Origin: Micromonospora sp. NBC_01740
GTDB taxonomy: Bacteria > Actinomycetota > Actinomycetes > Mycobacteriales > Micromonosporaceae
Reading direction: 5' to 3'
DNA: 64,000 bases
NCBI RefSeq assembly: GCF_035920365.1
Contig: NZ_CP109150.1
Location: forward strand, 4,092,001 to 4,156,000
In this document: positions 8,696 to 16,112 of the stretch, piece by piece
How the letters are laid out: each line of letters opens with the position of its first letter
How positions within the stretch are numbered: the stretch's first letter is position 1
The notes under the pieces: model-generated
Databases searched by the model: none
Seen by the model: only the letters and a program-made list of their open reading frames with translations
What the model was told of the DNA's origin: nothing
Translations under genes and position numbers: made by a program

Positions 8696-9325
8696 CTACC
8701 CTTGGAGCCGTTGCGCCCAGTACACCTGCCCGTCCGGCCCCATATAAACCAGGGCCAACAGCAGGTCCGAAATCGCAACCGGGGCAGTGGGAACATGGGC
8801 CGCCGCCCGTAGCGGCCCCTCCACATACGGAAAGGGTGCGACGAACGTTAGCGGCGAAGCCTCCCCGTCGGACACGGCCAGTCTGGAGCCGTAGCTCCAC
8901 CAGCTGTTTCCCTCTTTGACGTCGCCTGCGCCCTGTAGCCAGGAGTAGCGCTCGGCGATCTTGTTCTCGACGCTGGCGCTCCCGAGGTCGACGGCCTCCT
9001 GCCGTGGCGACGAGGCGCTGAAGTTTCCCGGCTTGAGGTTGGTGCGCTTGTCAATGAGAAAGATCGCGAAGTACCCGCCATCGAGTGGCTTGGGCGGGGT
9101 CTGCCAAGAAACCCGCCCGAGCACCAACTGGTCGCGTCCGTTGGAGACCGGTACCTTCTCGCCGAGCGCGGCCTGAGCCTCCTCGGGGCTGACGAACTGA
9201 AGTGAGGACTTGATGGCCAGCGCTTCCGGGCCGTACGGCGGGTGGTTGTGCCACCAGCGCCAGCCAACGAAGGCCATCACCGCCAGGATGACCGCCAACA
9301 CCAGCCCGGTCCTTCGCCACGTCAT
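8696..9325 (-). CDS. Membrane-anchored protein of unknown function
   Basis: 209 residues. One N-terminal transmembrane helix (LVLAVILAVMAFVGWRWW, about 8-25), then an extracytoplasmic domain with many aromatic residues (SWLQGAG, SWWSYGSRLAVSDG). No family recognised. Codon use is host-like. It is the first intact gene of the second att-bounded unit and is read toward copy B. Confidence 0.6.
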   Translation of the reverse strand: MTWRRTGLVLAVILAVMAFVGWRWWHNHPPYGPEALAIKSSLQFVSPEEAQAALGEKVPVSNGRDQLVLGRVSWQTPPKPLDGGYFAIFLIDKRTNLKPGNFSASSPRQEAVDLGSASVENKIAERYSWLQGAGDVKEGNSWWSYGSRLAVSDGEASPLTFVAPFPYVEGPLRAAAHVPTAPVAISDLLLALVYMGPDGQVYWAQRLQG

Positions 9326-9551
9326 GCGCGATAGTGAACCATGCGATCACCAGACGACCAGCCATCCGTAATCTTCTTCCAACTCGAAGGCCGGCATGGG
9401 CCACCCATGGGCCAGTAACCGTGGCGCGCAGCGGGCACCAGCGGGCACGAGACGCAACCAGGCCAGCCGGCGCCCGCAGGCGTTTCGGGCATTACGGCTC
9501 CTTGATCGCGCTCTTCCGGACTGACGATCTACCTTTGCTGGCCGCTGGAAG

Positions 9552-9737
9552 CTAGCTCCCACCGCCACCTGCATCGCCGCCACCGCCCTCGTCCGGCGGA
9601 GGGTGAAGCAAATCAGGAGGCCCGTCGTCGGACCGGGAGTTTCGTAGCTTCAACAGAGCGATCACCATGAGTACCAGGAGGGGCAGCAGGATCGCGACAA
9701 CAACAACAAGCCTCACCGCCTCGATCACTGACACCAT
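9552..9737 (-). CDS. Small membrane protein
   Basis: 61 residues: a hydrophobic helix at about 7-30 (VRLVVVVAILLPLLVLMVIALL), a short charged segment (KLRNSRSDD) and a Gly/Pro-rich acidic tail. Function unknown. The third-position GC bias supports a real gene, but it is short and the tail is low complexity. Confidence 0.45.
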   Translation of the reverse strand: MVSVIEAVRLVVVVAILLPLLVLMVIALLKLRNSRSDDGPPDLLHPPPDEGGGGDAGGGGS

Positions 9738-9810
9738 GAAACGAGCCTAGATCGCCGGGGGCGGAGTCCCAGCGGCGCAGTCCGCATCTAAGGCGTGTTT
9801 CATAAGCCGG

Positions 9811-10703
9811 TCAGAGCCACTCGGTGATGATCGTGATGGTCAGGACGGCTTGGAAGCGGACTGCCAATTTGTCGTATCGGGTGGCGACGCCGCGGTGGCG
9901 TTTGAGTCTGTTGATGCCGTTCTCGACGGCGTGACGTAGCCGGTAGAGGTCCTTGTCGAAGGCGGGTGGGCGCCCGCCCTTGGAGCCTTTGGCTTTGCGG
10001 TGGGCGTCCTGGTCGGCCTTGCTGGGGATGCAGGCCTTGATCCCGCGTGAGCGCAGGTGACCGCGGTTGCCGCGGCTGGTGTAGGCCTTGTCGGCCAGGA
10101 CCAGGTCGGGGCAGGTGCGGGGCCGGCCCACGCCGAGGCGGGTCACGCGGATGCGGCGTAGGACGGGGATGAACTGCGGGCTGTCACCACGGTGCCCGGC
10201 GGTCAGGGTCAGGGAGAGGACCTTCTGCCCCTGTTCGCAAGCCAGATGAGTCTTGGTGGTCAGCCCGCCCCGAGAGCGGCCCAACGCGTGATCGGCCGGC
10301 TCGTCGTGCACGCCGCCGGGCGGTTCCTTCTGCAGGTGTCCGTCGGTGCGGGCGCCGGCGGCGTGCTGGTGGGCGCGGCTGGTCATCGAGTCCACGCTCA
10401 CCGTCCAACCGATCCGGCCCTGCGCGTCGCCAGCCGCCTGCAACGCCGACAGGATCTTGTCCCAGGTCCCGTCCCGCTGCCACCGGCGGAACAGGCCGTA
10501 GACGGTGGGCCACGGCGCGTACTCAGCCGGGACATCCCGCCATGGGGCGCCGATGCGGATCCGCCACCGATCCCATCGATGAGCTGTCGTTTCTCCCACT
10601 TCGGCGGACGACCCGTCCTCGGCGCGGCAGGCAGCAGCGGAGCCAGAACAGCCCACTGCCCGTCGGTCAGGTCATGCCGCCTCGTCACCGCTACGCTGGC
10701 CAC
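9811..10703 (-). CDS. IS5-family transposase, expressed across a frameshift
   Basis: The first frame starts at 10703 (MASVAVTRRHDLTDGQWAVL) and runs as far as GRPPKWEKRQLIDGI. The protein continues in a second frame from RWRIRIGAPWRDVPAEY to the end (RHRGVATRYDKLAVRFQA) at 9811. The DDE domain is intact: SVDSMTSRAHQHAAG, LVLADKAYTSRGNR and YRLRHAVENGINRLKRHRG. The crossover is near 10565-10590. Frameshifting is common in this IS group, so this is probably programmed rather than decay. Confidence 0.85.
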
Positions 10704-10758
10704 GAGGTCTCCGGTATGAAGTTCTTGCTTGGTCGCAGAACCAGATACCGGAGACCTC
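10704..10758. promoter_or_regulatory. 14-bp inverted repeat upstream of the IS5 transposase start
   Basis: GAGGTCTCCGGTAT (10704-10717) and its exact complement ATACCGGAGACCTC (10745-10758) enclose a 27-base loop, immediately 5' of the transposase ATG and inside the IS. It could be a hairpin that blocks read-through from outside or hides the ribosome site; this is inferred from position only. Confidence 0.55.
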
Positions 10759-10890
10759 TTCAGTTATCGATCACCGCCACGCCGTGACCTCGACGCTGCC
10801 AGCCTGACTTCCGAAACACGCCTTAGTCCGCAAGAGGGCGACGGACAGCGGGGGAGTGGTGAGAGATGTCGAGAGGCGTTACCGCTGCTA

Positions 10891-12126
10891 GTGCCTTGAC
10901 CACGAACGTTCAGGGTGTAGGTCAGGCTGCGCGGGTGGCGGGTTGGCCCCAGCGTCGTTGTCGTTCGCTGCGGATGCGGGCGCGTTCTCGGCGTTGGGCG
11001 GCCAGGACGTCGGGGTGGCGGGCGTTGGCGTTGCGCCACCGCAGGTAGGCCTGTAGCCGCCGGGTCAGCACATGGTGGTTCGGGTGGTTCGAGCCGGCGA
11101 TGACGAAGGTGCGCAGCGGCCCGAACTGGGCCTCGATCGGGTTGGCCCAGGAGGCGTAGGTTGGGGTGAAGCAGAGTTCGACCTTGTTCCGGGCCGCCCA
11201 TGCCCGGATCTTTCGGCCTTTGTGCGCGGACAGGTTGTCCAGAATCACGTAGATCGGTGCCCCGTCCGGGCGGGCGGCGCGGATCGACTTGAGCGCGGCG
11301 AGGGTGTTCGCGGCGCTCTTACGCTGCCGGACGACGCCCCAGAGTTGGTCGTCGCCGACGCTGTAGCAGCCGTGGAACTGCCGGACTCCGTGCAGCTTGT
11401 GGTAGTTCGCGGGCAGTCGGTGCGGGTGCCCGGTCGGCGCCCATTGCGTGCCGGCCTGGGGGCGGATCACCAGGGGCCCGAACTCGTCGAACGCGAACAC
11501 CCGCTGTGGGAAGTGGCTGCTCACGTACTCGACCCGGGCGAGTTTGGTGTCCCGGTCGGGGTCGGTGGACTCCTTCCACGTCTTGGTCCGCTGGAAGGTG
11601 ATCCGGTGCCGGCGCAGGATCTGCCGTAGCCGTTCCCGCCCCACCCGGACCCGTCGGCTGGAGTGAAGGCGCAGGTGGTCGGCGAGCTTGCGGATGCTCC
11701 AGCGGGTGAACGGCCGCCCCAGTTTCTCGGGGCGGGTTTGGCCGTCTCGACGATGAACTGTTCTTCGTCAGGACTGATCTGGCGGGGACGGCCACCCGCC
11801 CACTGAGGGTCCAGGCTGGCCATCCCCATCTCGTTGAACCGGTGGACGACCTGCCGGATCGTGTCCTCATCAGCCTGAACGAGACGGGCGATGGCCGGCA
11901 CCGTGTTCCCACCGGCCGAGGCCAGCACCACCATCGCCCGCCGCAGTCGGATCGGTGAACCGGTTCCCCGGCGAGTGATTCTGAGCAGCTGCTGGCCTTC
12001 CTGATCGCTCAGCCGCCGCACGCGTACGGGTTCTGCCACCGCCACAGCCTGACCGCCACGACGCCGCCCGGCCGACAGGCCGGACGGCGTGTCATCCAAC
12101 ACCGTGAACGTTCGTGGTCAGGGCAC
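10891..12126 (-). mobile_element. IS630-family insertion sequence, complete
   Basis: A 1236-bp element with long, slightly imperfect terminal inverted repeats: left GTGCCTTGACCACGAACG..., right (minus strand) GTGCCCTGACCACGAACG.... The repeats extend over about 30 bases. TA is duplicated at both flanks (10889-10890, 12127-12128), the hallmark of IS630/Tc1-type insertion. Confidence 0.88.
10922..12102 (-). CDS. IS630-family transposase, two frames joined by a -1 shift
   Basis: The N-terminal frame (from 12102 or a later start) carries the helix-turn-helix part: SPIRLRRAMVVLASAGGN, TIRQVVHRFNEMGMASLDP. It loses sense after IVETAK. Slipping back one base at GGCCAAACCC (about 11735) restores RPEKLGRPFTRWSIRKLADH and leads into the DDE domain (VFAFDEFGPLVI, YVILDNLSAHKGRKI, PTYASWANPIEAQF). 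All catalytic acids are present. A -1 slip is common in IS630 elements, so the element is probably functional. Confidence 0.82.
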
Positions 12127-12165
12127 TAGAGGCCAACCAGGCAGGTCGCCGGGTCGCCCATCTTG

Positions 12166-12211
12166 ATCTCATAATCCCTCGGTCGCGGGTTCGAGCCTCG
12201 CCCGCCCCACC
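12166..12211 (+). repeat. 3' fragment of a CAT-anticodon tRNA (Met or Ile2)
   Basis: ATCTCATAATCCC is an anticodon loop with CAT, followed by TCGGTCGCGGGTTCGAGCC (variable loop and T-arm) and CGCCCGCCCCACC (acceptor 3' strand). The bases before it do not pair as the 5' acceptor, D-arm or anticodon 5' strand, so only the 3' half exists. This matches how attachment sites in tRNA genes are copied. It starts 40 bases after the IS630 end. Confidence 0.6.
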
Positions 12212-12267
12212 TCGTAACGCCCCTGCTCAGCCAGGGGTGACGGGGATGGCAGCAGAGCGGGAGGCGG

Positions 12268-12498
12268 TCAGGCCCACCATTTCGGGTACCACCTCAGGAC
12301 CTCTTCCGCAGACTTCGGCGGCTTGGACTCCCTCTCCCGCCAAGCGGCAATGGCAGTCGGACCATGAGCCACCAGTCCCCCGGCGAGGAGAAGTGGCGAC
12401 GTGACCTGTTCGGGCCAGCCCAGCCACAACCCGACACCCGACGCAAGCAGGAGCAGAAGCCCTGCGAGCTGCGTCAACCGGAGACGCGGGCGCTTCAT
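12268..12498 (-). CDS. Small two-helix membrane protein
   Basis: 76 residues from the ATG at 12498. Two hydrophobic segments (LAGLLLLLASGVGLWLGW and SPLLLAGGLVAHGPTAIAAW) precede a charged C-terminal tail (WRERESKPPKSAEEVLRWY). Function unknown. The longer 118-residue frame from 12624 adds a non-hydrophobic Arg-rich leader and is less likely. Confidence 0.5.
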   Translation of the reverse strand: MKRPRLRLTQLAGLLLLLASGVGLWLGWPEQVTSPLLLAGGLVAHGPTAIAAWRERESKPPKSAEEVLRWYPKWWA

Positions 12499-12678
12499 GC
12501 CCGCAAGTCTACGTTTGATCGACAACGAGGCCGAGTCCCCGAAGCTGGCAGCGGCGACGGGATGGCGGCAGAAGCGGGGCGGCATGCGATCTGCGTGCGA
12601 CACGTGACGGTGATCACGAGCCAAGAGTGGTCAACCAAGGGCAACGGCGACTGACGCAGCGAGGGCACAAAAGCAAGA

Positions 12679-12706
12679 TCCCCACCGGCGTTTCTGCTGG
12701 TGGGGA
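12679..12706. terminator. Hairpin with 8-bp stem
   Basis: TCCCCACC (12679-12686) pairs with GGTGGGGA (12699-12706) over a 12-base loop; CCTTTG follows on the plus strand and CTTGCTTTTG on the minus strand. It lies downstream of the gene at 12803-13858 (minus) and could end its transcript. Confidence 0.55.
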
Positions 12707-12730
12707 CCTTTGTAGCCCGGCGAAAGGCTA

Positions 12731-12783
12731 TGTGGCCAGGGGCGGGGTCGAACCGCCGACCTTCCGATTTCCAGTCGGAAGGT
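12731..12783 (-). other. tRNA-like 3' half (T-arm and acceptor resemble tRNA-Phe)
   Basis: On the minus strand: ACCTTCCGA CTGGAAA TCGGAAGGT (a 9-bp hairpin with a seven-base loop), then CGGCGGTTCGACCCCGCC (a good T-arm), CCTGGCC and ACA. The acceptor and T-arm look like actinobacterial tRNA-Phe, but the loop would read GGA and there is no matching 5' acceptor or D-arm. It is a fragment, possibly an attachment-site copy. The hairpin begins about 20 bases after the stop of the gene at 12803 and may also work as a terminator. Confidence 0.5.
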
Positions 12784-12802
12784 CCGATGGGCTGCCAGGA
12801 GG

Positions 12803-13858
12803 TTAGGCCAGCTGTCGGGCGCGGGTGGCGGTGACCGTCGCGGTGCCGCTGTTGGACAGGCCGGAGACCAGGTACGCCCGGTAGGTGCCGTCCGTCAGTA
12901 CGGTCCACAGGTCCGGGGTGCCGTCGGCATTGATATCGGCGGCCTGCAACGTGCTGATCGCGACGCCGGTGTTCCAGTTCGCCGCTACCTGGTACTGGGT
13001 GTGGGTCAGCGTGCCGGTGCCGTCACCGTTGTCGACCATGGTGACTCCGGTCCACAGGTACAAGTCACCGGTGCCGGCGTTGCGCAGGAAGAGCGCGATC
13101 CCTGAGGCCGTCTCGGTGCTGGCGAGGCTCCAGTTCTGCCAGTCGGTCCCGCCGGTCGGCGTGGGGTTGGTCAGGCCGGTGACGCCGTAGTAGAGGCCCG
13201 GCGCGAAGTAGTTGGGGTGGTAGCCGAGCCGGTAGCCGTTGGTGGCGTCACCGGCGATGCCGAGCAGGTCCGGGATGCCGGTGTCGACGCCGTCAGCCTG
13301 GAACGCGTTCACCAGTTGCAGAGGGCTGTTGCCGTTGGCGTCGATCAAATTGTCGTGTCCGATCGTGAACTGGTTGCCGCTGAGCGCCGGGTTGGTCATC
13401 GTGCCGTCCCCGGCGCCGCGGAGGACGCCGCCGACGCCGCCGGAATTTCCGGTCGGAAAGTAGTACAGGAAGTCCTGGCGGTCGACGTCGATGAAGCGTC
13501 CGGTGATGACCTGGGCACCGTCAAAGTCGGTCGGGGCGTTGTATTCGGTGACGCCGGTGCCGCGCAGGCCAATGTTGCTGGCCGGGGTTTGCACTTGGCC
13601 GGTGCCGACGCCGGTCTTGTGGGACTTCACACCGAGTGCCGACCAGACGCCGGAGCCGAGGCCAGTTCCCGGACCGCCGACGGCGACCAGGTCGGGCACC
13701 CCGTCGCCGTTGAGGTCCTTGTCGACCGGGCCGGTGGTGACGGTGGGCGTGGGCTTCGGCGCGGCCTGGGCTGGCAGGGCCGGGGCGAGCGCGGTCAGCG
13801 CCAGCGCCACGGGAGCGGTCCAGGCGAGCATGCGACGGGTGCTGAAGGAATTCGTCAA
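12803..13858 (-). CDS. Secreted FG-GAP/VCBS-repeat protein
   Basis: 351 residues with a signal peptide at about 1-32 (AWTAPVALALTALAPALPAQA). Calcium-binding loops typical of FG-GAP/integrin-like propellers are visible at about 46-58 (DKDLNGDGVPDLV) and about 313-323 (DINADGTPDLW), with weaker repeats between. Such domains usually mediate adhesion or accompany secreted hydrolases, but no catalytic domain is present. The gene sits inside the att-bounded segment and is followed by a tRNA-like hairpin. Confidence 0.75.
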   Translation of the reverse strand: MTNSFSTRRMLAWTAPVALALTALAPALPAQAAPKPTPTVTTGPVDKDLNGDGVPDLVAVGGPGTGLGSGVWSALGVKSHKTGVGTGQVQTPASNIGLRGTGVTEYNAPTDFDGAQVITGRFIDVDRQDFLYYFPTGNSGGVGGVLRGAGDGTMTNPALSGNQFTIGHDNLIDANGNSPLQLVNAFQADGVDTGIPDLLGIAGDATNGYRLGYHPNYFAPGLYYGVTGLTNPTPTGGTDWQNWSLASTETASGIALFLRNAGTGDLYLWTGVTMVDNGDGTGTLTHTQYQVAANWNTGVAISTLQAADINADGTPDLWTVLTDGTYRAYLVSGLSNSGTATVTATRARQLA

Positions 13859-14251
13859 GGGTCCCCCCGTGCTGTGAGTAGTTTGCCGCCCGGACGGTAC
13901 TGGATAACGGCAACTGCCACGGCCCCGTTTCGTCCGGGTTCGGGTCCCACGCAGGAGTTGGCTGTACAGCCATTGGTACAGCCAAGCCAGCCAACAGGCG
14001 CGATCAGGGGGCCGACTGGAGGCTACAAGGCGAGCAGGTCAGCGGCAGGGACCGACGCCGGCCGACAGCAGTCTTGATATTTGCAAAGCAGGGGCGCGGC
14101 GTGCCCGTGCCGTGCCCGATGGGGCGGGCGTCGAGGGTCAACGGCGGTCAGCTCCTGGACGTGGGGGTTTAGCGTGACGGCGCAGGCCGAGCGAGGTCAC
14201 TGCCGAGCGGTTTCCGCCCGTGTCCACACTTCCTAAACCGTGTGCTGTGGT
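13859..14251. other. Upstream region of the FG-GAP gene, no further gene
   Basis: No supported gene. It contains a 10+8+10 palindrome at 13958-13985 (listed separately) and then GC-rich sequence up to the left arm of att copy C. Confidence 0.5.
13958..13985. promoter_or_regulatory. Perfect 10-bp inverted repeat, candidate operator
   Basis: TTGGCTGTAC (13958-13967), spacer AGCCATTG, GTACAGCCAA (13976-13985). It lies about 100 bases upstream of the start of the secreted FG-GAP protein and is read in neither direction as coding. The size and symmetry fit a dimeric repressor site. The binding protein is unknown; no regulator gene is adjacent. Confidence 0.5.
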
Positions 14252-14429
14252 CGTCGAGCGTGTCAGCGTCCCGGGGACCAAGTGGGGACCACACGGCCTG
14301 CGCGATGGTGCGCAGCACGACGTCAACCGCACGGCCTGATCTTGGGGATAGCGTGCGTGACGTGTGTGGACGTGTGGCGAAGCGTCCTGGGGGTCAAGGG
14401 GTCGTCGGTTCGAATCCGGCCGTCCCGAC
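14252..14429 (+). repeat. tRNA-Pro(GGG) 3' end copy C with left arm (attR-like)
   Basis: The core 14387-14429 is identical to copy B. The left flank from about 14252 parallels copy B's left flank (GGGGACCAxGTGGGGACCACAC, GGACGTGTGGCGAAGCGTC). The right flank is unrelated to the A/B right arm. This is the expected attR layout (P arm, core, chromosomal flank). The distance from copy B is 6200 bp. Confidence 0.7.
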
Positions 14430-14783
14430 CGGTTGACCTGGGGAGATGAAGATCTTCTCCGGCGACGGCGGTAGCATCCGGTAACGGATGATCTTTATTG
14501 GCGGTAACCGCGTGGACGGTTGGCCGTCGGCGTGCGTGCTGTACAACGCTCTGACCTGCCGCTTCATTTGTATCCCGGATGAAGCGGCATTGTGGTCTCT
14601 TGATTCCGCGTCAAGCGCTCCAGATCTGCCAGCTGTTACTACGTCGGGTGTTTCGGCGGTCCTGAATGCGAGGCAGGATCGCCGGCGCTCCCCGGTCCTG
14701 GTCTTCACGAGTTCGACCGGTGGACAGTGGAGCAACCTGTCATTGCGTCGGCGGAGAGGTCGACATCGGCCTGGCTCGGGCGA
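14430..14783. other. No supported gene
   Basis: Short frames exist on both strands but none is convincing. The minus-strand frame ending GTAGFEPTTP is only a translation of the tRNA copy. The region separates att copy C from the pseudogene at 14784. Confidence 0.5.
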
Positions 14784-15430
14784 CTACCTCCTGAGCAGTT
14801 CGATGAGCGCGGTGTCGCCTTGGGCCAGGATCGGCGGTCCATGCAGCGGTGTGGCCAGGACCCGTCGGCAATGGTCGAGTTCGATGTAGACCACGTCGCC
14901 GATGATCGTGGCGTCCTGTAGGGCAGCGAAGCGGCCTGCGGCGACTGAGCACTGCTCAGCGGGGCGTAGCGCTGCCAGCATCCGCTCGATGGCCGCCCGC
15001 CGCTTCTGTGGCAGGAGCAGTCCGTACTCGAAGGTCCCGGCCGGCTGGGGCGTTCCCTGCTGTTGCGCCGGCACCCGGTACACGCACAGACGCACTCGGG
15101 ACGGGAGCGACACCCGGCCCGGCCGTGGGAGGAGCCTCGGGTCCCTGGTCTCGGTGGCCATCACGTCTGACCGATCCTGGTTGCATCCGGAGGCGGCCAC
15201 TCCGGCTGACACGATCTCCCGTACGACCTTTTCCGAGACGGAGGTCAGGCGCAGGGCGCGCACCGCCTCTGGTACCTCGGGGCGCGGCTTGCGGCAGTTG
15301 TCCGTCGGTAGTCCCGGGCGGATCCATCGGCCTTGCGCGTCGAGTAACAGCAGGTTCGGCACCCAGGGCATCTCCAGGCTGCAGGCTTCGACGGTGGTCG
15401 TGTCATCGGGTAGGCGCAGTGCGGCAAGTA
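14784..15430 (-). pseudogene. C-terminal part of an unknown protein, N-terminus lost
   Basis: About 215 codons with good codon bias, from ALLAALRLPDD (near 15430) to QGDTALIELLRR. Recognisable pieces include CSLEMPWVPNLLLLDAQGRW and AGTFEYGLLLPQKRRAA. The family was not identified; it looks like a secreted or regulatory protein with several cysteines. Upstream, the frame turns to Arg-rich nonsense exactly where a methyltransferase fragment begins in another frame, so a deletion has fused two genes. Confidence 0.55.
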
Positions 15431-15523
15431 GCGCCCGACGACGGCGTCGAGCACCTCCGGCGGGTATCCACGCCGGTGTCTCGCGTAGTAGGTGGCCACC
15501 TCGCCGCCGAAACCCGTTGCCAT
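15430..15523 (-). pseudogene. N-terminal stub of a class I SAM methyltransferase
   Basis: From the ATG at 15523 the frame reads MATGFGGEVATYYARHRRGY and PPEVLDAVVGRYL, a typical start of a class I methyltransferase (residues before the SAM motif). About 30 codons on, similarity stops at the junction with the 14784-15430 fragment. The SAM-binding motif is missing, so it is not functional. Confidence 0.55.
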
Positions 15524-15608
15524 GCCGCCAGCTTCCGGCGGCACGACGCGGAAGGCGAGCGATTCTGCTCAGGGCAGCGTGATTCCGTCGAGCCACAGGC
15601 CACGCCGA

Positions 15609-16112
15609 TCAATCGGCGACGGGCAGTGGCCGCTCCCCGCTTCCCGGCGCGGCACGCGACCGCGCCGCCCGCCGGAGCGCGTAGAGGATGCCGCTGGCCA
15701 GGAACAGGGTGGCGCTGAGCAGCAGCCAGCGGGCCAGGAAGGGCTGCTGGTCCTGACCGGTCGCGGCGGCATAGGTCTCCCGGCCCTGCCTGAGGATGCC
15801 GGGGAGGTAGACGAGGAACAACAGCCCGGCGGCCAGGGCCGGCACACGGAGGTGGTTCAGCAGCGACGGCCCGGACGCCGGCATCGCCGACCGGCTCCGC
15901 AGGCCTCGGTCGGCCAGCGCGTAGACCGGGAACAGGACCAGGTCGTGGGCGATCACCGCGCTTACGAACCAGAGGAGCAGAGGACCGGACCCCGGCTCGC
16001 CGGCGACCCGGAGGACCACCCATCCGGTGACGGCGAAGCAACCGGCGAGCAGGAGCAGGTGCCGCGCACCGGCGCCGTACGCGGCCCGGAACCGGGCCCG
16101 CACCTCAGCCAT
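15609..16112 (-). CDS. Integral membrane protein encoded with the molybdopterin oxidoreductase
   Basis: 167 residues from the ATG at 16112, overlapping the oxidoreductase stop by 8 bases. Four hydrophobic segments: HLLLLAGCFAVTGWVVL, LLLWFVSAVIAHDLVLFPVY, VPALAAGLLFLVYLPGI and WLLLSATLFLASGILYAL. His residues (AHDL, LLNHL) are few. Coupling to the oxidoreductase suggests a membrane partner or an electron-transfer or assembly helper; no family recognised. Confidence 0.65.
   Translation of the reverse strand: MAEVRARFRAAYGAGARHLLLLAGCFAVTGWVVLRVAGEPGSGPLLLWFVSAVIAHDLVLFPVYALADRGLRSRSAMPASGPSLLNHLRVPALAAGLLFLVYLPGILRQGRETYAAATGQDQQPFLARWLLLSATLFLASGILYALRRAARSRAAPGSGERPLPVAD

Larger units (their letters stand above)
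9791..10823 (-). mobile_element. IS5-family insertion sequence, complete
   Basis: A 1033-bp element. Terminal inverted repeats begin AGGCGTGTTTC at both ends (left 9791; right end 10823 on the minus strand, AGGCGTGTTTCGGAAG). It is flanked by TA on both sides (9789-9790, 10824-10825) inside a CTA...TAG context, the usual YTAR target of IS5 relatives. One transposase is encoded in two overlapping frames. Confidence 0.88.

Noticed and set aside
12121..12211. Complete tRNA-Met or tRNA-Ile2
   Set aside because: The 5' side does not pair with the acceptor or anticodon strands; it is a fragment.
12731..12806. Complete tRNA-Ser(GGA) on the minus strand
   Set aside because: The loop would read GGA, but there is no long variable arm, no D-arm and no 5' acceptor strand; only a 3' half is present.
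14394..14735. Minus-strand frame ending GTAGFEPTTP
   Set aside because: The ending is the reverse-strand translation of the tRNA-Pro 3' copy C, a classic false protein; the rest has poor codon bias.
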